Assembly: GCA_949155365.1 (NCBI GenBank)
Contig: CASCUT010000008.1
Location: forward strand, 1-61,474
Length of the DNA stretch: 61,474 nucleotides
From: an uncultured Clostridia bacterium
GTDB lineage: Bacteria > Bacillota > Clostridia > TANB77 > CAG-508
Reading direction: 5' to 3'
The notes beneath the pieces are model-generated. The model searched no databases. It was given only the letters and a program-made list of their open reading frames with translations, and was not told the origin of the DNA. Positions 47,013 through 56,015 of this stretch are shown in pieces. Position numbers and translations under genes: made by a program. The stretch's first letter is position 1, and the number at the start of each line of letters is the position of its first letter.

Positions 47013-47072
47013 GATTTTTGGGACGTACGAGAAAATCTACAAGCTTGTAGATTTTCTCGTACGTCCCAAAAA
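47013..47072. repeat. Palindromic repeat, left of surface protein C
   Basis: ATTTTTGGGACGTACGAGAA ... centred on CTACAAGCTTGTAG, perfect inverted arms. The same core recurs at 49328-49390. Confidence 0.88.
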
Positions 47073-47138
47073 TCCCGTCCCAAAAATCCTCTATTTTTTT
47101 ATTGAGATAAAATCTCCGTCCTAATGTCTATCCTTTTA

Positions 47139-49082
47139 TTATGGAACTAATGCTACTCGGAAACCTACTGTGCTTCCGTCTACTTCCTTCTCCCTTAGTT
47201 CGACCAAATCCATATAAACTTTGCCCTTCATTTCCCATTACATGGGGACTTGCGGTACCGTCCACGATAAAGCATTGTGTCTGTTGAAGTTAGAAAGTTG
47301 ACATATTTTCCATGCCAACAAGCTGATTTTAAAGTAGGAGTTGAAGTTTCATATATGGCATCTCCTTTAATTCTTTTACTTTCTTCATAATTTGTATAAA
47401 TATCATAATATTTTGAATCTATGTTAGTAAAATCATAGTAACTACCATTTGATAACGCATTTACTCCAGCCACATATTCTACTGTTGTACCACTCATATC
47501 ATATACTCCATAAACATTTCCTGTTGTACTTTGTTCTACATTTGAGCTTGATGCATAATCTCCTCCTCCTGTAATATAATTATCATTATTCATGATAACT
47601 TTTGTTCCATTTCTTCCATATTTACTTTCTGCCAAATAGGCAGTCACTCCCCATTCTGTATTTTTCATCATATGACTATCATTTGTTAAACTATACTTTG
47701 TTTTTACCTTCTGACATGCAGTAAATATCTCTCCTGCTGTTAGTTCTCGTAAATTTTCTACATTTGGTATAATTTTTATTTCTCCTTCACTTATGGCTGT
47801 ACTTTTTGTTCCACTACATTCAAATTTTCCCACCCATATTCCAGCTTTACTTCCTGCAAATTCAAATGCTGGATGAGGAATGTAATCTGAATATTTGTCA
47901 TTGTTTACTGGTTTTGATATGTCTACATTACTAGGCTCACTTTCTGTTACTAATTTAGGCGTTCCAGTTGTTACATCTATGATTCCTTCTATTGTGCTAT
48001 AACCTATAATTCCCTCTGTACTATTGCTATTCTCTCTATAGTGATTTGCATTTTCTACATTATTAAAATACGTTATTTTATAAGCATATCTAGGTATCCA
48101 TACAAAATATGCATTTCCATCACTGGTTCTTGCGTTTGCCCAATGGCTGGTCTTTGCATCATTCATTCCTATTTGCTCTTCATAATTGTACCAGTTATTA
48201 CTTTTTTTCGTATCTGCTAGTACCCAATCATTTTGTTTTTCGTCATATTGTACTGCTTCCAATCCGCCTAAATATTCTGCTGGAGATATTGGGCTTTGGA
48301 TTACATTATTGTTTAAATCTAACCATACAATATCGATTACACCATTTACTTTGCTAAACATTTCTGTTTCTTGTATTTGTTCCATTGCTACTTTTATATT
48401 TTCTGTTTTTATAGTTTGTCTTGTTATTCCATCTTTTGTTCCACTTACTGTTATGGTATATTTTCCACTCTTGACAATAATAAAGCTTGCCTGACCTGTT
48501 AATCCTGTTATGACATTTGTCTCTTTTTCTATTTTACTTCCTTTTGCATCTATTACTTCTATGGTATAATTTTCTCCATATTCTGCTATATTGGTTATAT
48601 TAATTGTAATTGCTTTTTTGGTTACGTTTTCTTCTTCACTTTGGATTATATTATCGCCATTCTCTTTCGTTGTTGTTATGGTAAATCGTGGTCTTATCCC
48701 TTCTGCTTTTTCGACTTTTATTATACTTAACTCATCTTCTTTAATCGTTATTTCATATCCATCGACTTCTACTGTAATTGTATTATCTCCATTATTGGTT
48801 ACTTCTTCTAGTTTTCCTTTTTCTTTTTGTTCATTTAGGTATTCTTCTAATGCTTTTTCCTCTATTTGTCTTTCTGGTAAATAATCTGCTAACATTAATT
48901 GTACTTTTTCTACCGCACTTTCTTTTTTCGTCGTTCCTGATGCCTCTTTCGCTTTATTTACAATGCCATTTGGTCCTAATACTAAATGGATGCTTACTCC
49001 CGCTAATAGGATTAAGACGATAATTGTCACTACTAGTGCAATTAGTGTAATTCCGTTTCCTCTGTTCTATTCTTTTTTTCAT
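47139..49082 (-). CDS. Class III leader surface protein with FGE/SUMF-like C-terminus; needs three +1 shifts
   Basis: Surface protein C. Skipping extra Cs at 49055, 47260 and 47178 gives 646 residues. ATG at 49082 (GGAGG upstream) begins MKKRIEQRK-GITLIALVVTIIVL, cleavage Gly at residue 10 exactly as in surface protein A. The C-terminal half has the formylglycine-enzyme-like pattern HPAFEFAGSKAGIWVGKFE ... NTEWGVTAYLAESKYG ... GNVYGVYDMSGTTVEYV and, only after both 3' shifts, RGGTASPHVMGNEG and the family ending TVGFRVALVP. No internal stop remains. Flanked by matching palindromes. Confidence 0.8.
47175..47178 (-). other. CGGA +1 frameshift site, surface protein C (Gly635)
   Basis: Gene strand reads AGA-C-GGA-AGC; skipping C gives the ending GSRGSTVGFRVALVP. 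Confidence 0.88.
47257..47260 (-). other. CGGT +1 frameshift site, surface protein C (Gly608)
   Basis: Gene strand reads GGA-C-GGT-ACC; skipping C gives LYRGGTASPHVMGNEGQSLY. Confidence 0.88.
49052..49055 (-). other. CGGA +1 frameshift site, surface protein C (Gly10)
   Basis: Gene strand reads AAA-C-GGA-ATT, the same 10 bases and the same residue number as the site in surface protein A. Confidence 0.88.
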
Positions 49083-49294
49083 TTTTCTTTTGTTCCTCCC
49101 ATTTCATTTTCTTCATTGTATCCTTTCCTAGTTTTAATTATCAATAAAATAAACTATTTTTGTTGGCAACAAATATACATAAAAATGATATCTCAGGTAG
49201 GGCTATCACATCTGTTAGGAACATTACGTAAATAAATTGATGCTAAAAAATATTTATCTCTCGACTTCAAATTACAGGTAATGCTATAATATTT

Positions 49295-49418
49295 AGGGCG
49301 TTGAGGATTTTTGAGAAGTTTTTGGAATTTTTGGGACGTACGAGAAAATCTACAATCTTGTAGATTTTCTCGTACGTCCCAAAAATCCCAAAAAATCTCC
49401 CAAAAATTCTCAACGCCC
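49295..49418. repeat. Long palindromic repeat, right of surface protein C
   Basis: About 120-base near-palindrome: outer arms GGGCGTTGAGGATTTTTGAG / CTCAACGCCC with A/T spacers, inner arms identical to the repeat at 47013-47072 except one centre base (CTACAATCTTGTAG). It lies between surface protein C and recO. Confidence 0.88.
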
Positions 49419-49447
49419 CAAAAAATCTCATGTTATTTATCTCTTTA

Positions 49448-50158
49448 TCACTTATATTCTTTTTCCAATTTAATTTCTGTATATAGCTTACTTATCATTG
49501 CTAATTGCTTGCTATTTTCTTCTGATAAACGGAAGGAATATAGCTTTTTGGCTGGTGCCCATGTTATGTATTGGATTGCTTTTTTAGTGGATTCGGATAC
49601 TTGGATTGCTCCTGTGTCTTGTTTGGCACAGTGCGTACATTTTAGCCCATTATCTTTTAGGCTAAAATGGGATAGGTTTTCTTCTGTTTGACAGGTAGCA
49701 CATTTTTTTACAATAGGAGTAAATCCTAAAAGGCACATTAAACGTAGTTTAAAAATAGAAACTACCCATTCTAAATCTAATTCCATTTCTGAAATTACAT
49801 ATAAGGTATTTAGATATAATTGCAATATTTTATATGTATTTTGATTTTCATCTGTGACATCCTGTACTATTTTCGTAATATGAGATGCATATTGTAATTT
49901 ATCTAAATCAATTCGTATTGGATAAAATAGTTCTATCGTTTCACAGGAGTTCAGGGTATATGTATTGCTTCCTTTGAATAGCATATATTCACCAAAACAT
50001 AAAAATTGGGTGCCTGCCATGAGCTGACTTTTTGGTCTTCTTGCTCCTCTGGCAGAACATCCTATTTTTCCGCTTGGTGTTAAAAGGGTTACCATTTTAT
50101 CAAAGTCTCCCATATTATTTTCTGCTATAATAATTCCTTTTGTCTTTATTGTTCCCAT
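49448..50158 (-). CDS. recO: DNA repair protein RecO
   Basis: RecFOR mediator loading RecA onto SSB-coated DNA. 236 residues: N-terminal OB fold (KTKGIIIAENNMGDFDKMVTLLT, KIGCSARGARRPKSQL) and a C-terminal zinc finger CATC ... CTHC. In the conserved era-yqzL-recO order. Confidence 0.93.
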   Translation of the reverse strand: MGTIKTKGIIIAENNMGDFDKMVTLLTPSGKIGCSARGARRPKSQLMAGTQFLCFGEYMLFKGSNTYTLNSCETIELFYPIRIDLDKLQYASHITKIVQDVTDENQNTYKILQLYLNTLYVISEMELDLEWVVSIFKLRLMCLLGFTPIVKKCATCQTEENLSHFSLKDNGLKCTHCAKQDTGAIQVSESTKKAIQYITWAPAKKLYSFRLSEENSKQLAMISKLYTEIKLEKEYK

Positions 50159-50170
50159 TTTTTACTCCAT

Positions 50171-50341
50171 CTATTTGGTATCAATTCCTATATTTTCTCC
50201 TAAATTTGGCTTTTGTTTTTCTTCTGTTAGTAATATATTTTGGTTTATTTGCTTCTCTAGGTTTTCTGCTTCCACTAGTTCTAAATAAGTATTAATGTCC
50301 CCTGTATTTTTAAAGGTATTCCATGCTAGTTGTTTTATCAT
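50171..50341 (-). CDS. yqzL: YqzL-like small protein
   Basis: 56 residues, MIKQLAWNTFKNTGDINTYL then a charged tail. The W..F..TG.I..YL pattern and the position between era and recO match YqzL of Bacillus, a small conserved protein of unknown function. GGAGATG lies upstream of the ATG; stop is 12 bases before the recO start. Confidence 0.8.
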   Translation of the reverse strand: MIKQLAWNTFKNTGDINTYLELVEAENLEKQINQNILLTEEKQKPNLGENIGIDTK

Positions 50342-50488
50342 AAGCGTTCATCTCCTATTCATTGTTAGAAAAATATTACTTTTTCTCTTTTCTTTTATCT
50401 TTTGCTCTTTTCTCTATTTTATACTTGGAAAATTATGTTTTTTCAAATTTAATTTTGGGTTAATCTATTTCTTTAGAAAATTCTTGCA

Positions 50489-51397
50489 CTATTTTAATTT
50501 AAATCGTTTTACGATATTATCATTATTTAGCCAATCTTCTTTTACTTTTACCCAAATTTTTAAATTTACTTTGCAATCTAACATTTTTTCTAGGTCTTGT
50601 CTTGCATAGGTTCCTATTCTTTTTAGCATATTTCCTGCTTTTCCAATAATAATTCCTTTGTGTGATTCTCTAATGCAATAAATCGTTGCTTCGATATCAC
50701 AAATATCTTCTTTCTCTTTTGTTTTTCTAAATTTTACCTTTTCCGTTTCTACATAAATCCCGTGTGGCACTTCGTCTTGTAGTAATTTTAGTGCTTTTTC
50801 GCGAATTATTTCTTCTACTAGTTGTCTTGTTGTTTGATCTGTGTATTCTTCTATATCATAATATGCAGGACCTTCTTTTAAGTGCTTTTCAATTTCATCT
50901 AATAACTTTTCTAAATTGTCTTGCTTTACTGCTGAAATAGGCACTACTGCTGTAAAATTATATTCTTTTTGATATAAGTCAATTAAGGCTAGTAGTTCTT
51001 CTTTATTTTTTACCATATCTACTTTATTAATTACTAGAATGGTCTTTTTATTGGCTTCTTTTATTTTTTCTAAAATTTTGCTGTCACCTCTTCCAATTTC
51101 TGTGGAAGTAGCATCAATTACAAAAATAACAATGTCTACATCTCCAATAAAAGTAAATGCTGTGTCAAGCATCGTATGACTTAATTTTGATTTTGGTTTG
51201 TGAATTCCTGGTGTATCAATAAAAATCATTTGTGAGTGCTCTCTGTTTACAATTGCCCTAATGGCCGTCCTTGTTGTTTGTACTTTATTTGCTACCGCAG
51301 ATACTTTTTCTCCTACTAATGCATTGATAATGGTCGACTTTCCAACATTGGTTCTCCCTATCATTGATACAAATCCAGATTTAAATTTTTCTTCCAT
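50489..51397 (-). CDS. era: GTPase Era
   Basis: Ribosome-assembly GTPase binding the 3' end of 16S rRNA. 302 residues: G1 GRTNVGKSTIIN, G3 DTPGIHKP, G4 NKVDMV, and a C-terminal KH domain with KGIIIGKAGNMLKRIGTYARQDLE. Intact, no in-frame CGG. Confidence 0.96.
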   Translation of the reverse strand: MEEKFKSGFVSMIGRTNVGKSTIINALVGEKVSAVANKVQTTRTAIRAIVNREHSQMIFIDTPGIHKPKSKLSHTMLDTAFTFIGDVDIVIFVIDATSTEIGRGDSKILEKIKEANKKTILVINKVDMVKNKEELLALIDLYQKEYNFTAVVPISAVKQDNLEKLLDEIEKHLKEGPAYYDIEEYTDQTTRQLVEEIIREKALKLLQDEVPHGIYVETEKVKFRKTKEKEDICDIEATIYCIRESHKGIIIGKAGNMLKRIGTYARQDLEKMLDCKVNLKIWVKVKEDWLNNDNIVKRFKLK

Positions 51398-51600
51398 TTC
51401 TTTCTCCTATTTTTTATTTTAACATATCAAAAGTGCTAAATTTGTAAAATTTCGTCACCTATTTTATTTTTTTCTATCTTTTTCTTTCCTATTATAACAT
51501 TGTCTTTTGTATTTTTCAATTATTTTGATTTGCATTAAAATAAGACTTTTAGATATTCTCCAAAAATCTTATCTTTTCAATTTTTCAATTGGTCTTTTTT

Positions 51601-52686
51601 CTATTCATTTGTACTTGTCGTTGTTTCTGGTTTTCCTGGCTCTATTTTAATGTCGGCATCTAGTGGGCAGATTTGAATAAATGTGTTACCGTCATTTACT
51701 TCGATTTCATTTCCTTCTAGGTCTTTATACACAGTTTGACTACTTCTTGTGGATTTTTCAGCTGTTATTTCGATTGCTTTTCCATTTGTAATGTAATATC
51801 CTTTTAATGCTTTTACATTATCTAAGGTTTGTCTTCCTTTGTTTTCTCCATCATTTAATGTGGTGTTTTGACATTTTACAATGATTATGTTTTTTGTTGT
51901 TACGGTTTCTCCTGTTGTCCAATCTACTTGTTTGGTATTTCTTGAATAACGAACATAACGGTTGGTTGTACTATCGTATTCGTATGTTACTTCGTTACTT
52001 GGAGAATATGGTATGCTGATTTTGGTTGCTTGTGTGTCTGTATTTAATGTTGTTTCGTCTGCTACATAGTTTAATACACTTTCTTTTTTGGAAGTAGTTG
52101 CATATCCTTTACGTTTTGCTATCTCTAATATTTTTTTCGTGCTAGTTGCTACATTGTGTGGTGCATATTTATCTTTTGTTCTCCAGAAGGATGTTGCACT
52201 TTCACTAATTCCATTAATGTTGTTTACTCCTAATTTTGTAATATCGGATTGTGCTTGTGGACTCCATCCAAAATGCACATATATTGCATCATTTTCTAAT
52301 GCATAATCTAGGAAGTAATGTCTGGCACTTCTAACTGGTCCTATTTTATCTAGTTCTACTCCTTTGAATAAAGCCATTAATCTAGATTCTCCACCTTCTA
52401 CGATGATTTCGTATACTAGGTAAGCATCGTTTAGACCTGCTTGTGGCATTGCCCCTTTATGGTTATCTATCATTACCGCAATTGGTCTATCATTTCCTTT
52501 AAAAATTTTTGGTTCTTTCATTTCGACTACCGTTGTTCCTGGTTCTTCTTGGTTTGCTGTTCCTGTTTGAATATTTCCTGTTTTTTCTTTGTCTGTCATA
52601 ATTTTTATTCCTAATAAAACACCTGCTACTATGATTAATAAAACTAATATCGTTATTAATATTTTGATTCCCATTGATTCTTTCAT
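51601..52686 (-). CDS. DUF3048 (YerB-like) membrane-anchored protein
   Basis: 361 residues. One N-terminal membrane segment (ILITILVLLIIVAGVLLGI), then the DUF3048 domain: RPIAVMIDNHKGAMPQAGLNDAYLVYEIIVEGGESRLMA, IGPVRSARHYFLDYA, VHFGWSPQA. No lipobox, so membrane-anchored rather than lipoprotein. Related to YerB of Bacillus; role unknown. Confidence 0.85.
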   Translation of the reverse strand: MKESMGIKILITILVLLIIVAGVLLGIKIMTDKEKTGNIQTGTANQEEPGTTVVEMKEPKIFKGNDRPIAVMIDNHKGAMPQAGLNDAYLVYEIIVEGGESRLMALFKGVELDKIGPVRSARHYFLDYALENDAIYVHFGWSPQAQSDITKLGVNNINGISESATSFWRTKDKYAPHNVATSTKKILEIAKRKGYATTSKKESVLNYVADETTLNTDTQATKISIPYSPSNEVTYEYDSTTNRYVRYSRNTKQVDWTTGETVTTKNIIIVKCQNTTLNDGENKGRQTLDNVKALKGYYITNGKAIEITAEKSTRSSQTVYKDLEGNEIEVNDGNTFIQICPLDADIKIEPGKPETTTSTNE

Positions 52687-52701
52687 TTTTTATACCTCTC
52701 T

Positions 52702-53071
52702 TTATCCTATTTTACCTATCATAATAAAGATAGCGATGATTATTGCATTGAATGCTGAGAGTACAACAGCACCTGCTGATACATCTTTTGCAATTTTTGC
52801 AATCGGATGAAATTGCTTTGTGTTTAAATTTATGGCTTCTTCGATTGCCGTATTGATTACTTCTGTAATAATAACCTGCATGGTGGCAAATGTTAAAAAC
52901 ATCCACTCTGTTGTATTTAGTTTAAAGTAAATGCCCCCGTGCTATTACAACACATGCTATTACCAACTGTATTTTTATATTGCGTTGCGAACGAATGGCA
53001 TACCAAATTCCACTAAAGGCTTTTTTCCATGCTTCCATTAAATTTTTATTTTTTAGCCTCTCATCCTCCAC
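52702..53071 (-). CDS. dgkA: Diacylglycerol/undecaprenol kinase; needs a +1 shift at CGGG
   Basis: Small integral-membrane kinase of the DgkA type (undecaprenol kinase in Gram-positives). Skipping the extra C at 52939 gives 122 residues: MEAWKKAFSGIWYAIRSQRNIKIQLV, IA-GGIYFKLNTTEWM, then the active-site segment EVINTAIEEAINL and HPIAKIAKDVSAGAV. Without the shift the protein stops at residue 49, before the active site. Start uncertain: a GTG at 53071 without a clear ribosome-binding site, or ATG about ten codons later. Lies between ybeY and yerB in the usual cluster. Confidence 0.82.
52936..52939 (-). other. CGGG +1 frameshift site, dgkA (Gly45)
   Basis: Gene strand reads GCA-C-GGG-GGC; skipping C gives VVIAGGIYFKLNTTEWMFL. 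Confidence 0.88.
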
Positions 53072-53119
53072 TTTTGCTTGTCTATGTTTGCTTTTATCGC
53101 CAACATATCTCCTTTCTTT

Positions 53120-53602
53120 TTATCTTGTCTGTTTTATGATTGCTAATATTTTCTCTTCTTTTGGTCTCATTTCTTCTTTTTGTTTTTCTTCTATGTGGTC
53201 ATATCCCATAATATGATAAAATCCATGTACTACCATATAGGCTAGTTCTCTTTGAAAACTGTGTCCATATTCTTTTGCTTGTTCTTCTACTCTTTCTACT
53301 GAAATAACAATATCTCCAATTACTTCTGCTACCTGATTTATCCTTTTTTCATTTTTTATTTGTTCTAGTTCTTGTTTTTCAAACATTGGAAAGGATAATA
53401 CGTCTGTTTCTTTGTCGACATTACGGTATTGTTTGTTTAATTTATGTATTTCTTCTGGTGTTGTTAGTGTAATACTTAAATAAAAATTCAAGTCATTTAA
53501 CTGTTCTTCTGCAAAACATGTTTGCACAATATTTTTAATAAATACTTTTAGTTCCTCTTTTTCTTCTATCTCTAAAAAATGAATTTCAACTACTTCTTGC
53601 AT
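53120..53602 (-). CDS. ybeY: Endoribonuclease YbeY
   Basis: Zinc-dependent nuclease for 16S rRNA maturation. 160 residues; the metal-binding signature HGFYHIMGYDH near residue 130 and NKQYRNVDKETDVLSFPM upstream are diagnostic. Overlaps the 3' end of the preceding gene by 13 bases. Confidence 0.94.
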   Translation of the reverse strand: MQEVVEIHFLEIEEKEELKVFIKNIVQTCFAEEQLNDLNFYLSITLTTPEEIHKLNKQYRNVDKETDVLSFPMFEKQELEQIKNEKRINQVAEVIGDIVISVERVEEQAKEYGHSFQRELAYMVVHGFYHIMGYDHIEEKQKEEMRPKEEKILAIIKQTR

Positions 53603-54801
53603 AATCCTTTCCTTCCTGTATACCTTCCTTCTGATTGATAATGGCTTTGTAATTCTCGCATTGCACCTAAGGATACTAGTTTGTTTTTATAGAATCGAAT
53701 AATTTTGTAATATTTATTTTCGTTTTTATTTACTTCTTTTAAGTCTGCTTGAATAAATAAGATTTCTTTTTGTTTCATATAATTAATATAATCGGTTTGT
53801 TTTAATTCTTGTATTTGCTTATATTGTTTCCAGAATGTTTTATATTGTTCTCTTTTTGCTGGCTTGTCCCAATAGATTTTAGTAGATAGCAATTTAATGT
53901 TATAGTCTTCGATCAAACGAATTAGTAAGGAATAAGCTTTTTCTTGTTTTTTTAACACTCTTGTATCTACTATTAAACTTCTTACATCTTTTAATAGTTT
54001 AATATAACATTGTTCTGCTACAATCAGTGGAAGGCTATGGGTAAATAGCTTCCTACTGATTGATAATAGTACCATTCTTTTTTCAATTCCTTCGTTTTGA
54101 TCTAATTTTCCAACTGTATAGTTTTCAAATTTGTCATATTCTTCTATGATTTGTTGATATGTTTCTTGTTGCTCATGTTCCATTTTTAAAGGAAGAATTG
54201 TGGTAATATATTCTTCTAATACATTAAAAATTTTCTCATAGATTTCTTCTTTGTTTTGATAGGTTAGGTTATCTGCTAACTTAATAGAAAAATGTTTTAA
54301 TAAGCCTTTATATAAAGAATCCATTTTGGTAGTATAGAAGTTTTTATATTTCTCCATTAATTTTGGCTTATCTAATTCTTTAATTGTTTCATAGTCTAAT
54401 TCTAATAAATATTTTTGTTTACGATATTTATATTCTAAATATTCTGTTTCTTTAATATGAATTACTTCATAATAGCGTGACAAAGCATTTTTTTCAAATT
54501 CTGTTGCTGTGCCATTTTTTACTTTTTTATAAATAGAATCCATAATATGTTTATCGATTGCTTCTAAATATAAACTAAAGGTATCCTCGTATTTTTGTTG
54601 AATTACTTCTTTCTTTGTTGTATCCTCTTGTTTTTCACTCTCTAAAAAAGCTTCATATGCTTTTAGCACATTGTTTCTTTTGATTGAAATTAACATTCCA
54701 TTAATTCCAATTTTAGTTGGAACTAACATTTTTGTAATTGTGCTTGTTATTTTAGTAAAAAACGTTTTATCCGTATATATTCTTAAACTTCTTTCTTCCA
54801 T
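53590..54801 (-). CDS. Hypothetical helical protein in the phoH position
   Basis: About 403 residues, mainly long charged helices (KYKNFYTTKMDSLYKGLLKH, MEHEQQETYQQIIEEYDKF), no membrane segment. It lies between yqfD and ybeY, where most Firmicutes carry phoH (and yqfF), but has no P-loop and is not PhoH. ATG at 54801 with AAAGGAAG upstream. Not recognised; location suggests a link to RNA processing or sporulation, but that is only positional. Confidence 0.6.
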   Translation of the reverse strand: MEERSLRIYTDKTFFTKITSTITKMLVPTKIGINGMLISIKRNNVLKAYEAFLESEKQEDTTKKEVIQQKYEDTFSLYLEAIDKHIMDSIYKKVKNGTATEFEKNALSRYYEVIHIKETEYLEYKYRKQKYLLELDYETIKELDKPKLMEKYKNFYTTKMDSLYKGLLKHFSIKLADNLTYQNKEEIYEKIFNVLEEYITTILPLKMEHEQQETYQQIIEEYDKFENYTVGKLDQNEGIEKRMVLLSISRKLFTHSLPLIVAEQCYIKLLKDVRSLIVDTRVLKKQEKAYSLLIRLIEDYNIKLLSTKIYWDKPAKREQYKTFWKQYKQIQELKQTDYINYMKQKEILFIQADLKEVNKNENKYYKIIRFYKNKLVSLGAMRELQSHYQSEGRYTGRKGLCKK

Positions 54802-54815
54802 CGCTACTCTTCCTT

Positions 54816-56000
54816 TCAAAATACAATTTTTTCTTTCGTCCCAATTTCTTCTAGCACTTCATATATCACTTGTGCCTCTATGTATTCTTCTGTTTCATTA
54901 TAGTTGATATAAGTGGTTAAAATGGTGTTCTTTTCTTTTATTTGCTCATCCAATTTTTCCTTTGCTTGTTTTACTGCTTTCTCTTTTGCTTCTTCTTTTG
55001 TATAAGTAATTTGCTTTTCTTCTAGTTCATAATTGGTTTGTTTTTTGATTTCAATTGGCAAATAAAAGTCTGAATATAATTTTAATTTATTATTTTCCTC
55101 TATTGTATCATACTTTTCAAATTTTGAAAGAGTTTTATAAAAATTTATTGTAAAATTATGAATTCTTACGGAATATTTTGTTTCCACGTTTTCTGTTTTA
55201 CTTAGAAGTTTCTGTTTTAACTCTATTTTTTCTTTCTGTGTATACCATACTTTTGCTTGAACGGTACCATTTGCATGGACATAACGTGTTCCTGTGTACT
55301 TTCCTTCTAACCATCCTCCAATTAGAGGCGTCCCTTCTTTAATAACATCGCCTTCTTTTACTAGGGGAGTACCATTTAGCGCATTTACTTTTACAATCAT
55401 CCCTGGTTTTATTGCTACTATATTACAATAGTCTTCTTCTTGTACTATTTCTGGTTTTTTATCTGCTTCTACTATTTTTACAATGGCATTGGTCCCTTTA
55501 AGTTCAATTCCTATCCATGCTAAATCATTGCGATTTAATCTCATTTTACTTACCATCATTTTGGTATCTATTTTGCTTTTTAATGTTCCTATGGTTAGTC
55601 CTTGCTCTTTTAATGTTTGAAGCAGTTCTTGTTTTTCAATTGTTTCATTTCCTATTATTTCAATATTCCACACAAAGTTTGACAATGCTAAAATGCACAC
55701 TAAAATAACACCTAAAAATAACGTAAATACTTTTCTCTTCCTATATTTATGAAATAGGAAAGGAAGTCCTTTTTTTTGCTTTATTTTCACCTTACACTGG
55801 CTTTTTTTGGCTATTTGCACTACTTCTCTAAAGTCTTTAATACTAACATTTACTTCTAACAAAGTGGATTTCTTTCTCTTATTATTCCACAGAAGAATCC
55901 CTTTTTTTAAGCACAAATTAATAAATCTTTCAATAAAATATCCTTCCACTGTAATTCGTATATAACCTAATATATAGTTTCTTACTATTTGTATATGCAC
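54816..56000 (-). CDS. yqfD: Sporulation protein YqfD
   Basis: 394 residues. YqfD family: N-terminal MHIQIVRNYILGYIRITVEGYFIERFINLC, one membrane segment (LFLGVILVCILALSNFVW), then POTRA-like and beta domains (GLTIGTLKSKIDTKMM, GDVIKEGTPLIGGWLEGKYTGTRYVHANG). Produced in the mother cell under sigma-E in Bacillus. Overlaps the next gene. Forms a unit with yqfC. Confidence 0.88.
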   Translation of the reverse strand: MHIQIVRNYILGYIRITVEGYFIERFINLCLKKGILLWNNKRKKSTLLEVNVSIKDFREVVQIAKKSQCKVKIKQKKGLPFLFHKYRKRKVFTLFLGVILVCILALSNFVWNIEIIGNETIEKQELLQTLKEQGLTIGTLKSKIDTKMMVSKMRLNRNDLAWIGIELKGTNAIVKIVEADKKPEIVQEEDYCNIVAIKPGMIVKVNALNGTPLVKEGDVIKEGTPLIGGWLEGKYTGTRYVHANGTVQAKVWYTQKEKIELKQKLLSKTENVETKYSVRIHNFTINFYKTLSKFEKYDTIEENNKLKLYSDFYLPIEIKKQTNYELEEKQITYTKEEAKEKAVKQAKEKLDEQIKEKNTILTTYINYNETEEYIEAQVIYEVLEEIGTKEKIVF

Positions 56001-56015
56001 AATATCAAAGCCTCC

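Noticed and set aside
47228-49030. Surface protein C starting at an internal GTG and ending at 47228
   Set aside because: This removes the charged leader and cleavage Gly and loses the FRVALVP ending; the shifted reading restores both.
47013-49418. CRISPR array from the repeated palindromes
   Set aside because: Only two copies, 2.3 kb apart, no regular spacers and no cas genes.
2614-52939. Systematic sequencing or assembly error at GG
   Set aside because: Errors would not respect reading phase. All 15 fall before codon positions 1-2 of Gly, while many GG dinucleotides in other phases in the same genes are untouched. Raw reads should still be checked.
2614-52939. CGG simply reassigned to another single amino acid
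   Set aside because: Reassignment keeps the frame; here the downstream frame is only right after a +1 change. A reassignment could still apply to the seven sense CGGs, but MKK-CGG leaders fit Arg.
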